64,000 nt of DNA from Streptomyces sp. B93 (GCF_018070565.1 NZ_JAGPXL010000019.1:59484-123483); one strand, 5' to 3'. Numbered from the stretch's first letter, positions 23,686-33,138 are shown. Notes: generated by a model not told the origin, from the sequence alone. Made by a program: numbers and translations.

Positions 23686-25347
23686 TCAATCTCCTGGCGC
23701 GAGCGCCCCGTTGCCGAGCCCGTCCCGGGCCAGCGCCGACGCCTGCTTACCGAGTTCGGCCACCCTCCGCACCCGCTCCTCGAACTCCTGCAGTGCGCGG
23801 AATGCTGCCCCGTATCGACGCTGCTCGGAGATGTCCATCTGTGGGATACGGGCACCCTTGCCGTCGAGCCGGTAGGTGCCGCTGGCGCTGGTGGAGCGAC
23901 GGGTGTTCGCCGCGCTGCGCAGGAAGCCCTGGAGGTAGTCGGTGTCGAGTTGATCGCTCACCGACACCGGCTCCGGATCGCCGTACTCGACCAGCCCGGC
24001 CCGCGCGAGGTCGGCAACGCTGACGGACGGCCCGTCCAAAGCGCTGGGGCCGTCGCCTCCCGTCAAGGTCGGCAGCAGGTCGGCCAGCAGACTCACCTGT
24101 TCGGCCATCTCCTGCCGCAGCGCCCGGTATTCGGTCGCGTAGTCGCGGTGAGACTCCTCGACGTGGCGGCCGGGAGTCAGATCCACGGTGTCGTCGAGGA
24201 GTTCAATCAGGGGTACGTCCGCCGTCTGGTCGGGCCCTGGCTCCAACGGGCCGTCGGGATTGTTCGCCGTCAGATCGACCATGCGCACCCTGGTGACGGC
24301 GTCATCCGGGGATTGCGGGCGGCGCAGATGCCAGAGGTGCACGGGGAGCGCGTGCGACACAGCGCTTCCCGGTGGGAGGGCGATGATGTCCGTGAGGAGG
24401 CCGCGCCGCACGAGCTCGGCCCTGATACGGCGACCGGCCTTGCGGTAGGCGACCGAAGCAGGCATGACCATGAGGACGCGCCCACCCGGCGCGGTGTGTG
24501 CGTAAGCGTGTTGCAGCCAGGCAAGTTCAGCTTCGGCACGTGACGGTGTACCGAGTTCCCACCGAGGGTCGAGCAGCAGATCCTCGCGGCCCCAGTCCGT
24601 GGCGCCGACGGGCGGATCACAGACGACGAGATCGGCCTTGAGGTTGGGCCAGTGGTCGTCGCGCAAGGAATCTCCGGTGCGGATGTCGATGCCGGTGCGT
24701 CCTGTGAGATCGGCCCGCAACTGCGCAAATCGAGCACTGCGGGTGTCGACCTCCTGACCACACCGCTGGGGGCCGGCCTCGGGTCCAACCGCCAAGAGCA
24801 GTGTTCCGATTCCACAAGCCGGATCGAAGAGGGTCGTATCGCCGCGTACCTCGCCGGCGAAGTGCCGCACCGCGTTGACAATGCGGGGCGAGGTGACCTG
24901 GTCGGAACCGGCCCGGCGCACCGAGTCGGTGAAGCGCTCGGTAAGCGCGCTCACCACGTCGCCGGGTGATCCACCGTCGCTGAGTTGCCGCGCCAGTCGG
25001 ATGGCGTCTGTCGGCAGACCTTCCGGGGCCTCGCCCTCGGCACCGGCGAACAGCTGGGCCACGTCGGCGAGCCCGCCGATCATATCGTCACCGTAGGCCG
25101 CTCGCAGGGCCTGCCACAGCTGCACCTCCATCGAGACGTCCTGGCCCTTGCGTTGCTTGTCCAGCCATGCCTGCACCGCGGCAAGGTCGAACAACGGACT
25201 GTTCGCGCCGCCGCCTGCGGGTGCGGGGAAATCCTCGTACCGGCGCCTCCAGTTCGAGACCGCGGCACGCGTGACGCCTGCAAGGCGAGCGATCTCGGAG
25301 CCGGTGACAAGAGGTCCACCGACTGGTGGGGCGGGATGGTCTGCCAT
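23686..25347 (-). CDS. HTH-containing N6-adenine DNA methyltransferase, HsdM-like, diverged motif IV
   Basis: 553 residues from the ATG at 25347, preceded by GGTGG. An N-terminal MerR/AlpA-like helix-turn-helix (TGSEIARLAGVTRAAVSNWRRR) is followed by a HsdM-type SAM domain: motif I TLFDPACGIGTLLLAV (about residue 172) and motif IV VVCDPPVGATDW (about 243). The canonical motif is (N/D)PP(Y/F/W); here the aromatic residue that stacks on the target base is Val, so activity is uncertain. The C-terminal region has a target-recognition-like part. There is no hsdS or hsdR nearby. It converges on the SMC-McrBC-UvrD run with a 33-bp gap. Confidence 0.83.
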   Translation of the reverse strand: MADHPAPPVGGPLVTGSEIARLAGVTRAAVSNWRRRYEDFPAPAGGGANSPLFDLAAVQAWLDKQRKGQDVSMEVQLWQALRAAYGDDMIGGLADVAQLFAGAEGEAPEGLPTDAIRLARQLSDGGSPGDVVSALTERFTDSVRRAGSDQVTSPRIVNAVRHFAGEVRGDTTLFDPACGIGTLLLAVGPEAGPQRCGQEVDTRSARFAQLRADLTGRTGIDIRTGDSLRDDHWPNLKADLVVCDPPVGATDWGREDLLLDPRWELGTPSRAEAELAWLQHAYAHTAPGGRVLMVMPASVAYRKAGRRIRAELVRRGLLTDIIALPPGSAVSHALPVHLWHLRRPQSPDDAVTRVRMVDLTANNPDGPLEPGPDQTADVPLIELLDDTVDLTPGRHVEESHRDYATEYRALRQEMAEQVSLLADLLPTLTGGDGPSALDGPSVSVADLARAGLVEYGDPEPVSVSDQLDTDYLQGFLRSAANTRRSTSASGTYRLDGKGARIPQMDISEQRRYGAAFRALQEFEERVRRVAELGKQASALARDGLGNGALAPGD

Positions 25348-25374
25348 GTACGCCACCGTACACGGACGCTATTA

Positions 25375-25410
25375 CTCTATCAACGAATAGAGCACGTTGA
25401 CATCGTACAC
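25375..25410 (-). promoter_or_regulatory. Promoter region of methyltransferase: CTCTAT palindrome and GTTGAC site
   Basis: CTCTAT-CAACGA-ATAGAG (25375-25392) is a perfect 6-bp inverted repeat about 30 bp upstream of the methyltransferase start. It adjoins GTTGACATCGTACAC (25396-25410). AGCACGTTGACATCGT at 25391-25406 is an exact copy of 4860-4875. The right half of the GTTGAC palindrome has diverged. Regulatory use inferred. Confidence 0.5.
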
Positions 25411-25799
25411 ACACCTTTGTAGAGGTCACCAACTCGGCCGCTGTTTGCCTCACGACCGGGCCAAGGACGAGTGACTGTCCTGGGACGAGGCGCACGGGCC
25501 GCCCTGACCCCGGCGAGTCGGGCCGAACCCGGACGCGTCCTGCGACCGCGAGGGCCGATTGGCTAGATCACTCGGCGGACGTGGCCCTGGATACGGCCAA
25601 TGCGGGCGGTCTAGTTCCCCTTAACACGGGGAAATGGGGTTAGTGATTGTTGTTGTTCCGTTCTTGAGCAGTGTCGCTCGACCGAAAGTCTCACTATCGG
25701 GCGCCCACTGTGGGTGCCGGGTATGAGAAGTCGGCGTACCTGGTCGTCTCGGCACAGATCGTCGCTTGAGGCTCGCCGTGGTCCCCAAGAGGGTCACCC
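25411..25799. other. Intergenic region with small hairpin
   Basis: No gene is supported here. A short perfect hairpin, TTCCCC (25615-25620) with GGGGAA (25628-25633), lies in the middle, in a segment less G+C-rich than its surroundings. It could terminate transcription coming from the methyltransferase-like pseudogene side. The stretch looks like a junction between two islands. Confidence 0.4.
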
Positions 25800-26563
25800 C
25801 TACTCGGATCGTCGACGCGCGAGATGGACGATGATATCGGCGGCGATCTCGACTGTTCCGGGAAGGACCCGCTTGATCGCGTCGTACGCCTGCTGTCGCC
25901 TCGACTGCGGCAGTTGGAAATACCCCGAGACTGTCGACAGGTAGCCCACGTAGTCAGGAGCGCTCATCGTCAAGCGCCGCTTGACGACGGACTGCTGAAC
26001 GTCGAGAAACAACGGAGACCGCTGCAGCTCCGTGCCCGGCCACTGCATGTCCTCACCAGGATCAGTCCAATCGGGAGATGGAACCTCGTCGCTTTCCAGG
26101 AACGGCGCCCACGCCGCACGCACAGACTCCGCAACAGCTGGGTGAGCCGGCTGAACCTGGCCGCCGAATGAGGCGAACACGCCCTCCGGCTCCAGTAGTG
26201 CGGCCGCTCTTGACCACCGACCCTCCGGGCGTGTCCAGTGCAGGGCTGCCGCCGCATAGACCAGTTCATAGGTCTCACCTGGCCGGAGGTCCTCGAACGC
26301 AGCCCGTACGGTCGTCACGTGCGCGCGCACTGTCTTGTTCAGCTCGGCGAGCATGGCAGCGTCGGGCTCCGTCGCCGTGACCGCGACCCCATGGTCAGCG
26401 AACAGGGAGGTGCTTTGCCTGTCCCCGCGCCGATCTCCAGGGCCGTCCGGACCGGCCGGCCCGCGTACGTCATCACCAAGTCGAAGAGCTCCATGGGATA
26501 CCCCGGCCGGAACCTTTCGTAGGCTTCCGCGGTTGCGCCGAAGCTCAGTGCACGAGCAGACAT
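25800..26563 (-). pseudogene. SAM-dependent methyltransferase (class I) broken by a frameshift
   Basis: The ATG at 26563 begins MSARALSFGATAEAYERFRPGYP and runs into motif I ALEIGAGTGKA. Near 26410 the frame breaks; the sequence resumes one frame away as SLFADHGVAVTATEPDAAMLAELNKTVRAHVTTV, followed by YELVYAAAALHWT and a normal C-terminus ending at 25800. One missing base between the two parts restores a methyltransferase of about 254 residues of the ubiquinone/menaquinone-type small-molecule family. Either a recent pseudogene or a sequencing error in this single position. No operon partner. Confidence 0.75.
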
Positions 26564-26722
26564 GCCGACCATCCTCACACGAGCGGGGCAGACAGCGTTT
26601 GGACGTACTCAGCGGCTTGGCCGTCCAATCTTGAGGGGCGCCGGTCGAACGGAAGTCTCGATGGGATGAGTGCAGCGCCCGCCGTGCATGAAGGCAGGAT
26701 TTCTTGGCAGCTTGAAGGGTGT

Positions 26723-29700
26723 CTACGTCAGAGAGCGGTCCAAGTCGAATCGGACCAATGACGCGCCGGACGCCACGACCACCGAAGACTTACGGCAGTC
26801 CAGCGCCGTACCGGGGTGGAGCAGAGGGTGTGGTGGACCGTACTCGTGCCAGGAGGATGGGTCCCAGGTCCGGACGGTCGCGTCAGTCCCGGTCGTCACC
26901 ACCACCGGACCGGTGGTACCTGTGGTCACGCCGACTCCGCGGACTCCGCCGGCGTGCGCCGCCAGCGGCTCCGCGAGAACCTCGGAGGTGTTCGCGTCCC
27001 AGATCCGCAGAGTGCCGTCGCCGCATGCGGCGAGCACCACCGTGCGACCGAGGAGATCACCCAGCCAAACGTCGAACACAGCGTGGCCGCCGGTCTCCAG
27101 CCCGGGCCCCGACTGCTCGAAGGACGCTCCGTCCCACATCCTGACGTGTCCGTCCAGGCATCCGGTGACGAGGACGTCCCCGTCCCGCACCGTTCCCAGG
27201 GTGATGGACAGGACGGCGTCGCCATGACGACTGAGCGTCCCAAACAGCGGCTCGTTGAGCAGCGTGTGGCTTGCGGTGTCCGACCAGTCGCCGGAGGCGA
27301 AGACATAGAGGGAGTGGTAGCGGTGGCGACGGTACTGGCCGGCCGCGGCCCCGACGACGACACTGCGCCCCGCCAGGGGTCCGGCTGCCACCGCCGTCAT
27401 CCGACAACTGGCCTGCAAGGGCTCGACAATCCCGCCGAACGGTCGCCCGACCGCGTGGCCCGTCTCCGCGTCGAACAGCCGGATCGACTGGTCCGTCGAG
27501 CAGGAGGCGACCAGGGTGCGTACCGTCCCCGCCACCGGCATTTCCGCCGCTGCCACACCGGTGACCTCACCGTCGTGATGACTCGGGAAGAAGTGGCGGC
27601 TCCCGCCCGACTCCACGATCACCGCTCCGACACTGCCCGACGTGTCGCCGGCCACCACCAGCAGGTCCTCGTCCCGATTGCGCGGAGAACGTGCCAGGCA
27701 CAGACAGGCGATGGCTCCGGCGAAGCGCGTCGGCGGTCGATCGGCGTGGTGGCGGCGCAGGTCCCAGAGGTGGATGGCTCCGTCCCTGCCGGCCGAGAGG
27801 AGCACCTCTCGTCCACCGACGACACCGAGGGCGAGATCCGACACGGCGCCGAAGTGCGCCGTGAAGGACATGGTCGGTTCAGCGGCGACTGTGACACCGT
27901 CCCCGTCCGACACCACGGTCCTGATCTCGACTTCCCCCCGCTTGTTGCCGATGGCGACCGCACTGGCGCCACCCATCCGGCCGCACAGGACCGTTCTGCT
28001 CTCCCGGATCGCCCGTGCGCTGCCCATCAGCATGCGACCCACCCGCGCGCCCCGTTCGAGATCCATGAGTAGCATCTCGTCCATCGTCAACGGGTTCGCC
28101 GCGACCACGACCGCCATGTCGCCGCTCTCGTCGCCGTTGGCGTCCGCTTGCGGCCGTGCCAGGTGTCCACCGCCGTACGGCCACAGCCCGACACCGGTGC
28201 TGTCTCCGAGCAATGGGCTCTCACCGATCACACCGTGTCCGACGCGGCCGGACTCGTCCTGGAAGTCCAGCACGGAGAACCTCGTTTCGTACTCATGCTC
28301 GGCGCGACCCCAGAGGACCACCATCCGGTTGGCGGCTTCGTCCCTGACTGTCCGGGCGACCCAGGTCCGTCCCTCACGCCCGGAGACGGGGAATCCCCGC
28401 CCGATCGGACGGAGGACCCCCTCACCCAGCGGCGCCCCCCACCAGATCTCGAAGCTGTCGTCCATGACGAACAGCACGAGGGGGCCATCCGTGAAGCCGA
28501 ACAGCTTCACCCCAACGGGCCGCGCGGGTGACAGGTCGACCTCGGCGATCGCGGTCATCGTGCCCGCGTCCCACACTCGCACCCAGCCGTCGGCACACGC
28601 CGAGGCAATCACGTCGCGAGTACTGCCGTCGGGCTCAGGGACGGCAAACACGTCGACGGAGGACACGGGCTCGGATTGCACGGGCAGGGACCGGTACCGG
28701 CTCATCACGGAGGTCGCCCACCTGACCCTCATACCGTGGGTGTCAGTGCCGCTGAACGGGAGGGCGGACGGGTCATGCCCCAGGTGGAGCGCCGTCAAGG
28801 CGAGCAGCGCCCCCCGGGCGGACCGCTGGCGTGGAGGGTCATCCCGTCCGGTGATCTGGCGCACGACGTCCAGGACAGCTTCGGCTCGCTCGCTCGTGTG
28901 GAACCGCTCGGTGAGGAACAGCAGCCGGTCCAGGTCGGCCACCTCCACGTATCCGGGGGTGAGCAGCAGCTCTTCGAGCGTCTCGTCGGCGACAGCGGCG
29001 GCGTGGTCGGCGGCATGCCGCCGGAGGTAGGGGTGGGAAAGGCCCCAGTCGAGGAATCCCTCGGCGGTCGTGGGGACGGCGTCGAGGAGCGCCTGGTGGA
29101 AGGTGCCGGGATCGACGAGCGGGGCGGTGTGGTCGGTGAGCGCTTGGTGGAAGTAGCGGTAGAGAAGATGCTGGTCCGAGTCGGGTGTGGTGCGCAGGTA
29201 GAAGGCGGCCTTGCGCAAGGCGCGGCGAGTGTCGGTCAGCTGGGGTGTCGGGTGTCCTGGGGCAGGCGGCCGGTGGGTGAGAGCGGCGGCGTGGACGAGG
29301 TCGAGGGGTATACCCCGGCCGCGGGCGTGGCCGAGGACCTCCAGAACAGGACGGATCCAGGGGTCGTTGGCGGCGAGGGTGTCGACGTGCAGGTCGAACA
29401 CATCGACGACGGTGCAGGGCGGATCGATCAGCTCGTATGACGAAGTCGTGCGCAGGTGCTCCGCGTACAGACCGGCGACGAGGAAGGCGCCGTGGTCGGT
29501 GTACCGGGCGAGCCGGTCAGCGATGCGGCGGACGTGCTCACGGGCGTCGGGGGCACGGGGGTGCAGGAGTTTACGCAGGTAGGCGTCGAGGTCGCCGGCG
29601 AGGGCGCGACGCTCGGCGTCGTTCGCGGGGTCGAGGTCGAGCCGGGCCGAGGGGTTCTCGGCCAGATGCCGGCGCAGGTTCGGAAGGGAGTCCCACCAGG

Positions 29701-31123
29701 GCCGGGTCCCGATGGCGACCCGGCAGCCGGCCAGGTCGGGAGCGGTGGCCAGGGGCAGGAGCAGTTCGTTGAGCACGGCCGCGGGATCCATGGCCTCATC
29801 GAGGGCGTCCAGGATCACGAGGACATCCCCCGTGGTCTCGAGCTCCGCGAGCAGCGCCGTAGTGGCGGCGGGGCCCGGATCAACGCCTTCCGGCGGTGCG
29901 TCCGCGGGGCTGTCCCCGCGCTGCCGGTGGAGTTGGCGGTGCAGGGAGCCGGTGATCTGCTGAAGCGTGAGCTGGCGGGCGTGGACGGCCAGGACGGTGT
30001 CGGGCCGACGGGGGTAGAAGTCCTCGACGAAGGTGGCGATGTGGTCGCCGATCCCCTGCAGCTCGGGGTGGAGCAGGCAGGCGGTCACGCCGAGGAGCGC
30101 GGACTTGCCGCTGCCCGGGCCGCCGGTGACCACGAGCGACCGGCCCGCCGGCCCGGTGTCGCTGATCCAGTCCTGGATGCGACTCAGCTGTGAGGCACGG
30201 CCGGAGAACAGAACGGCGTGGACGTCGGAGTCGCCCGCGGCACGACCGGCGAAGTGCAGCGGGTCGAGGCCGGGTGAGCAGACATCGGCGAGGTCACGCA
30301 GCGACGGGTGTATGCCGCTGAGCTGGAGTGAGCGCAGATCGGGGTTGTGGTCGGGGTTGCGGAAGAATGGCGGTGACGGAGGTGCGGCCTGGGCGAGCGG
30401 AGTGCGTACGACGTCCTGGACGGGTCGTCCGGCCGCGCGGTCGGTGGCGGCGAGGTGCCGATGAATCGCCTCCGCGAGGGTGAGGAAAGGGACGTACTCC
30501 TCGCGCGGGCTGATGTCGAGGTCACCGTCCACGAGGCGGTGGAGGACCTCGGCGGTGGCCGTGGTGAAACGCGCCCCGAAGGCAAGGGAGCCGTCGGTGC
30601 TGGCCCCGATGATCCACACGTTCCGAACAGCGCTCTGCGGTCGTCGCGCGGCGAGGTCGGCGAGCTGCTGCAGGACAATCGCCTGCCCCGCGTGGCACAC
30701 GTCCAGCAGAATAAGCACCGGCCGCCCACTGGCCTGCGCCGCCTCCTCAGCCTCCTCCACGAGGCCCCGGACACTGACACAGGTCCTGGCCGGCTTCCGT
30801 ACGTCGCCCTGGATGGTCGCCAAGAACAGCGTGCCGGTGCCGGTCCCCACAATGCCGTGGCCGGCGAAGTGGACGATCAGCGGATCTCCCGGCGCGGAGT
30901 TCTCCTGTAGTTCCTCCCACGCCCCGGTGAACGCGTCGCGCGTGCAGTCGATCAGGGCGTCGCCCGTCTCCGCGCCCGCTCGCATGAGGGCGGAAGCCAG
31001 CTCGCGCACGGCCTGCCCGACAGACGGCAGAGGCTTGAAGGCGGTGCGACCCTCGGTCAGGTCGTCCTCACTCTCGTACGGCTCGGGAAATCCTCCCACC
31101 CCCGCTACCAGTGCTCTGACCAC
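26723..31123 (-). CDS. Caspase-like protease-STAND NTPase-WD40 repeat protein
   Basis: 1466 residues, start GTG at 31123 with GGGGGAA six bases upstream. Domains in order: caspase-like peptidase C14 (residues about 1-200) with His-Gly in IVHFAGHG (H89) and Cys in LILLDVCHAG (C143); STAND/NACHT-type NTPase with Walker A VTGGPGSGKSALL (334-342) and Walker B DVLVILDALDEAMD (433-446); a helical region; and at least six degenerate WD40 repeats from about residue 830 (for example SAGRDGAIHLWDL, TGCLDGHVRMWDG, AACGDGTLRIWDA). STAND proteins sense a trigger through their C-terminal repeats and activate an N-terminal effector. Here that suggests protease-mediated cell suicide. It lies 86 bp downstream of an alpha/beta hydrolase gene on the same strand. 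Possible signal and substrate are unknown. Confidence 0.9.
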   Translation of the reverse strand: MVRALVAGVGGFPEPYESEDDLTEGRTAFKPLPSVGQAVRELASALMRAGAETGDALIDCTRDAFTGAWEELQENSAPGDPLIVHFAGHGIVGTGTGTLFLATIQGDVRKPARTCVSVRGLVEEAEEAAQASGRPVLILLDVCHAGQAIVLQQLADLAARRPQSAVRNVWIIGASTDGSLAFGARFTTATAEVLHRLVDGDLDISPREEYVPFLTLAEAIHRHLAATDRAAGRPVQDVVRTPLAQAAPPSPPFFRNPDHNPDLRSLQLSGIHPSLRDLADVCSPGLDPLHFAGRAAGDSDVHAVLFSGRASQLSRIQDWISDTGPAGRSLVVTGGPGSGKSALLGVTACLLHPELQGIGDHIATFVEDFYPRRPDTVLAVHARQLTLQQITGSLHRQLHRQRGDSPADAPPEGVDPGPAATTALLAELETTGDVLVILDALDEAMDPAAVLNELLLPLATAPDLAGCRVAIGTRPWWDSLPNLRRHLAENPSARLDLDPANDAERRALAGDLDAYLRKLLHPRAPDAREHVRRIADRLARYTDHGAFLVAGLYAEHLRTTSSYELIDPPCTVVDVFDLHVDTLAANDPWIRPVLEVLGHARGRGIPLDLVHAAALTHRPPAPGHPTPQLTDTRRALRKAAFYLRTTPDSDQHLLYRYFHQALTDHTAPLVDPGTFHQALLDAVPTTAEGFLDWGLSHPYLRRHAADHAAAVADETLEELLLTPGYVEVADLDRLLFLTERFHTSERAEAVLDVVRQITGRDDPPRQRSARGALLALTALHLGHDPSALPFSGTDTHGMRVRWATSVMSRYRSLPVQSEPVSSVDVFAVPEPDGSTRDVIASACADGWVRVWDAGTMTAIAEVDLSPARPVGVKLFGFTDGPLVLFVMDDSFEIWWGAPLGEGVLRPIGRGFPVSGREGRTWVARTVRDEAANRMVVLWGRAEHEYETRFSVLDFQDESGRVGHGVIGESPLLGDSTGVGLWPYGGGHLARPQADANGDESGDMAVVVAANPLTMDEMLLMDLERGARVGRMLMGSARAIRESRTVLCGRMGGASAVAIGNKRGEVEIRTVVSDGDGVTVAAEPTMSFTAHFGAVSDLALGVVGGREVLLSAGRDGAIHLWDLRRHHADRPPTRFAGAIACLCLARSPRNRDEDLLVVAGDTSGSVGAVIVESGGSRHFFPSHHDGEVTGVAAAEMPVAGTVRTLVASCSTDQSIRLFDAETGHAVGRPFGGIVEPLQASCRMTAVAAGPLAGRSVVVGAAAGQYRRHRYHSLYVFASGDWSDTASHTLLNEPLFGTLSRHGDAVLSITLGTVRDGDVLVTGCLDGHVRMWDGASFEQSGPGLETGGHAVFDVWLGDLLGRTVVLAACGDGTLRIWDANTSEVLAEPLAAHAGGVRGVGVTTGTTGPVVVTTGTDATVRTWDPSSWHEYGPPHPLLHPGTALDCRKSSVVVASGASLVRFDLDRSLT

Positions 31124-31209
31124 CGTGCTTCCCCCTGTGTTGTGCGTCGGCGGGCAGGCCCGCGCCCACCGGCCGACGGCGACCGGACTCCAATCGCAGT
31201 GACAGCCCG

Positions 31210-32085
31210 TCAGGAAATGTATGGGAGGACGGCCGCTGCCAGCAGGCCATTGGCCAGATACGTCCTGAGACCGTGGAAGCCGAGTCCGTTGTCACAGATC
31301 TCGTCCAGGTCGACGGGAAAAACAGCGGATAGCCCGGGCGGGACGGCGACCAGGTCACCGGCATCGGCGATGTTCACCCACCGCTTCACCCCCGCTGGTC
31401 TGGTCCCCTTCCCCGCGCGCAGGGAGGGGTCGAGGCGACGGGCGAGCGAGGGGACCCGCAGCGGAGAACCCAGGGTGACGAGCAGGTCAACGCCGAGCTC
31501 CGGATGGGCGTGAAGGGTCTCGTAGGTGATGTAGGAGCCCAGCGAGTGCGCGATCACCACCGTCGGCGCCTCGCGGCGGATCACGCCGACGATCCGCTCC
31601 CGCACCAGGCGCCGCCGGTCCGGCCACGTGGTGTAGGCCTCCGCCTCGCGCAGATTCGCCACCACGGCACGCTCCAGACGGCCGACCGTCTGTTCCCGCA
31701 GCACCCCGGTCAGGCGGCCGCCGCGCTCGTCGACCAGCTTGCCGAGCATCCACTTCACCGGTGCCAGCGCCAGGTTCTGCGCGTCCTCGGGAGCCACCGC
31801 CCCGGCGGCCGCGAGCCACTCCGCGACCTCCTGCAACTCTCGCTCGTCGAGGTCGTCGAAGCCTGCCGTGTCGCGGGCCGACTGGCTCTCTTCCAGTAGT
31901 TCCAGCCGCAGCAGATCCGCGTAGTGGGCCGCCGCCAGCTCCGGCGTCCGTACCTCCGCCGACACCTTGGAGAGCCCTCGGGCCAGGCTGGGTCCCCAGT
32001 CCGCGGCCCGGCGCACCGCGGCATCCCCGGGAGCCATGCCCCGAATGTAGTTGAAGACCCCGTGCACCACGACGATCGGCGCCAT
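31210..32085 (-). CDS. Alpha/beta hydrolase (lipase-like), likely partner of the caspase-STAND protein
   Basis: 291 residues from the ATG at 32085, preceded by GAGGGGG. The fold begins with PIVVVHGVFN (oxyanion strand). A long helical insertion (about residues 30-165, charged, with repeated EL/ER pairs) is followed by the nucleophile elbow VVIAHSLGSYITYE (Ser about 181, with Ala in place of the usual first Gly). Asp is in WVNIADAGDLVAVP and a candidate His in FHGLRTY. The length and insertion resemble intracellular lipase-like proteins that sit upstream of STAND or caspase genes. It would be transcribed first in a two-gene unit. A membrane-lipid or protein-acyl substrate is conceivable; none is shown. 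Confidence 0.75.
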   Translation of the reverse strand: MAPIVVVHGVFNYIRGMAPGDAAVRRAADWGPSLARGLSKVSAEVRTPELAAAHYADLLRLELLEESQSARDTAGFDDLDERELQEVAEWLAAAGAVAPEDAQNLALAPVKWMLGKLVDERGGRLTGVLREQTVGRLERAVVANLREAEAYTTWPDRRRLVRERIVGVIRREAPTVVIAHSLGSYITYETLHAHPELGVDLLVTLGSPLRVPSLARRLDPSLRAGKGTRPAGVKRWVNIADAGDLVAVPPGLSAVFPVDLDEICDNGLGFHGLRTYLANGLLAAAVLPYIS

Positions 32086-32282
32086 CACGCCCCCTCTGCC
32101 CGTGACGGGCCCCAGCCGCCCACCACCGCTTCCCCACCAACCTCTACCCATCCCTCACAGCGCGGCACTCCACCGAGGGAGGTGGCACGGCCCTGGGGCG
32201 GGAAGCAGCCCACGGTATCCACACTTGGCGGCGTGCGTGAGCTGACACCGTCCAGGACCGGCTCTGGAGGGAAATGCCCTTA

Positions 32283-33135
32283 GACGTCATCTCATTTGGA
32301 TCGGTAGCCTATCGGTCGTGGTTTCGATCGTTGAGCGGCTGGTGCCGGATGAGTTGTGGGAGCTGTTCCAGCGGGTGGTCCCGGAGGCTCCCTCGCGGCC
32401 TCAGGGCGGCGGTCGGCGTCGGCATGGCGACCGGGAGGTGTTGGCTGCAATCGTGTTCGTGGCCACGTCGGGCTGCACGTGGCAGCAGCTGCCGTCCGCG
32501 TCGTTCGGGCCATCGGGAGCGACGGCTCACCGGCGCTTTTCCGAGTGGTCGAAGGCCCGGGTGTGGGCAAAACTCCACCGCCTGGTCCTCGATGAGCTTG
32601 GTGCCCGCGGCGAGCTGGACTGGTCCCGCTGTGCGATCGACTCGGTGAACATGCGGGCCCTGAAAAGGGGGAGCTGACAGGTCCGAATCCTGTCGACCGG
32701 GGCAAGTACGGCTCGAAGATCCACCTGATCACCGAGCGGACCGGTCTGCCCCTGTCCGTCGGGATCTCGGGGGCGAACCTGCACGACAGTCAGGCGCTGA
32801 TCCCGCTGGTGAAGGGGATACCGCCGATCCGCTCCCGGCGCGGACGACGGCGGCGCAAACCGGGAAAGCTCCACGCCGACAAGGGATACGACTACGACCA
32901 CCTGCGGCGATGGTTACGCAGGCGAGGCATCAGGCACCGCATCGCCCGCAAGGGCATCGAGTCCTCGACTCGCCTGGGCCGCCACCGCTGGACGATAGAA
33001 CGCACGATGTCCTGGCTCGCAGGATGCCGCCGACTGCACCGACGCTACGAGCGCAAAGCCGAGCACTTCCTGGCCTTCACCAGCATCGCCTGCACCCTCA
33101 TCTGCTATCGCCGACTCACCAAATGAGATGGCGTC
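32283..33135 (+). mobile_element. IS5-like insertion sequence, copy 1 (853 bp)
   Basis: Left end GACGTCATCTCATTTGG (32283-32299) and right end CCAAATGAGATGGCGTC (33119-33135) form 17-bp terminal inverted repeats with one mismatch. TTA flanks both ends (32280-32282 and 33136-33138) as a 3-bp target duplication. A second copy of the same length and apparently identical sequence lies at 37753-38605 in the same orientation. It holds a single frameshifted transposase gene. Confidence 0.92.
32318..33126 (+). CDS. IS5-like transposase, two frames joined by -1 frameshift
   Basis: A GTG at 32318 opens a 119-codon frame (MVSIVERLVPDELWELFQRV ... WQQLPSASFGPSGATAHRRF ... LDWSRCAIDSVNMRALKRGS), the N-terminal DUF4096-like part with the first catalytic Asp. 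The second frame continues from the run AAAAGGGGG at 32663-32671 in -1 phase (KGELTGPNPVDRGKYGSKIHLITERTGLPLSVGISGANLHDS ... HADKGYDYDHLRRWLRRRG ... RWTIERTMSWLAGCRRLHRRYERKAEHFLAF) with the second Asp and the Glu. This gives a protein of about 269 residues. The -1 phase fits slippage on the G run, as known for IS5-type elements. The stop codon lies in the right terminal repeat. One TTA codon at 32914-32916. Confidence 0.85.
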
Positions 33136-33138
33136 TTA

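Noticed and set aside
30480..31202. Plus-strand frame over the caspase domain
   Set aside because: Opposite the better-supported minus-strand caspase frame with catalytic His and Cys.
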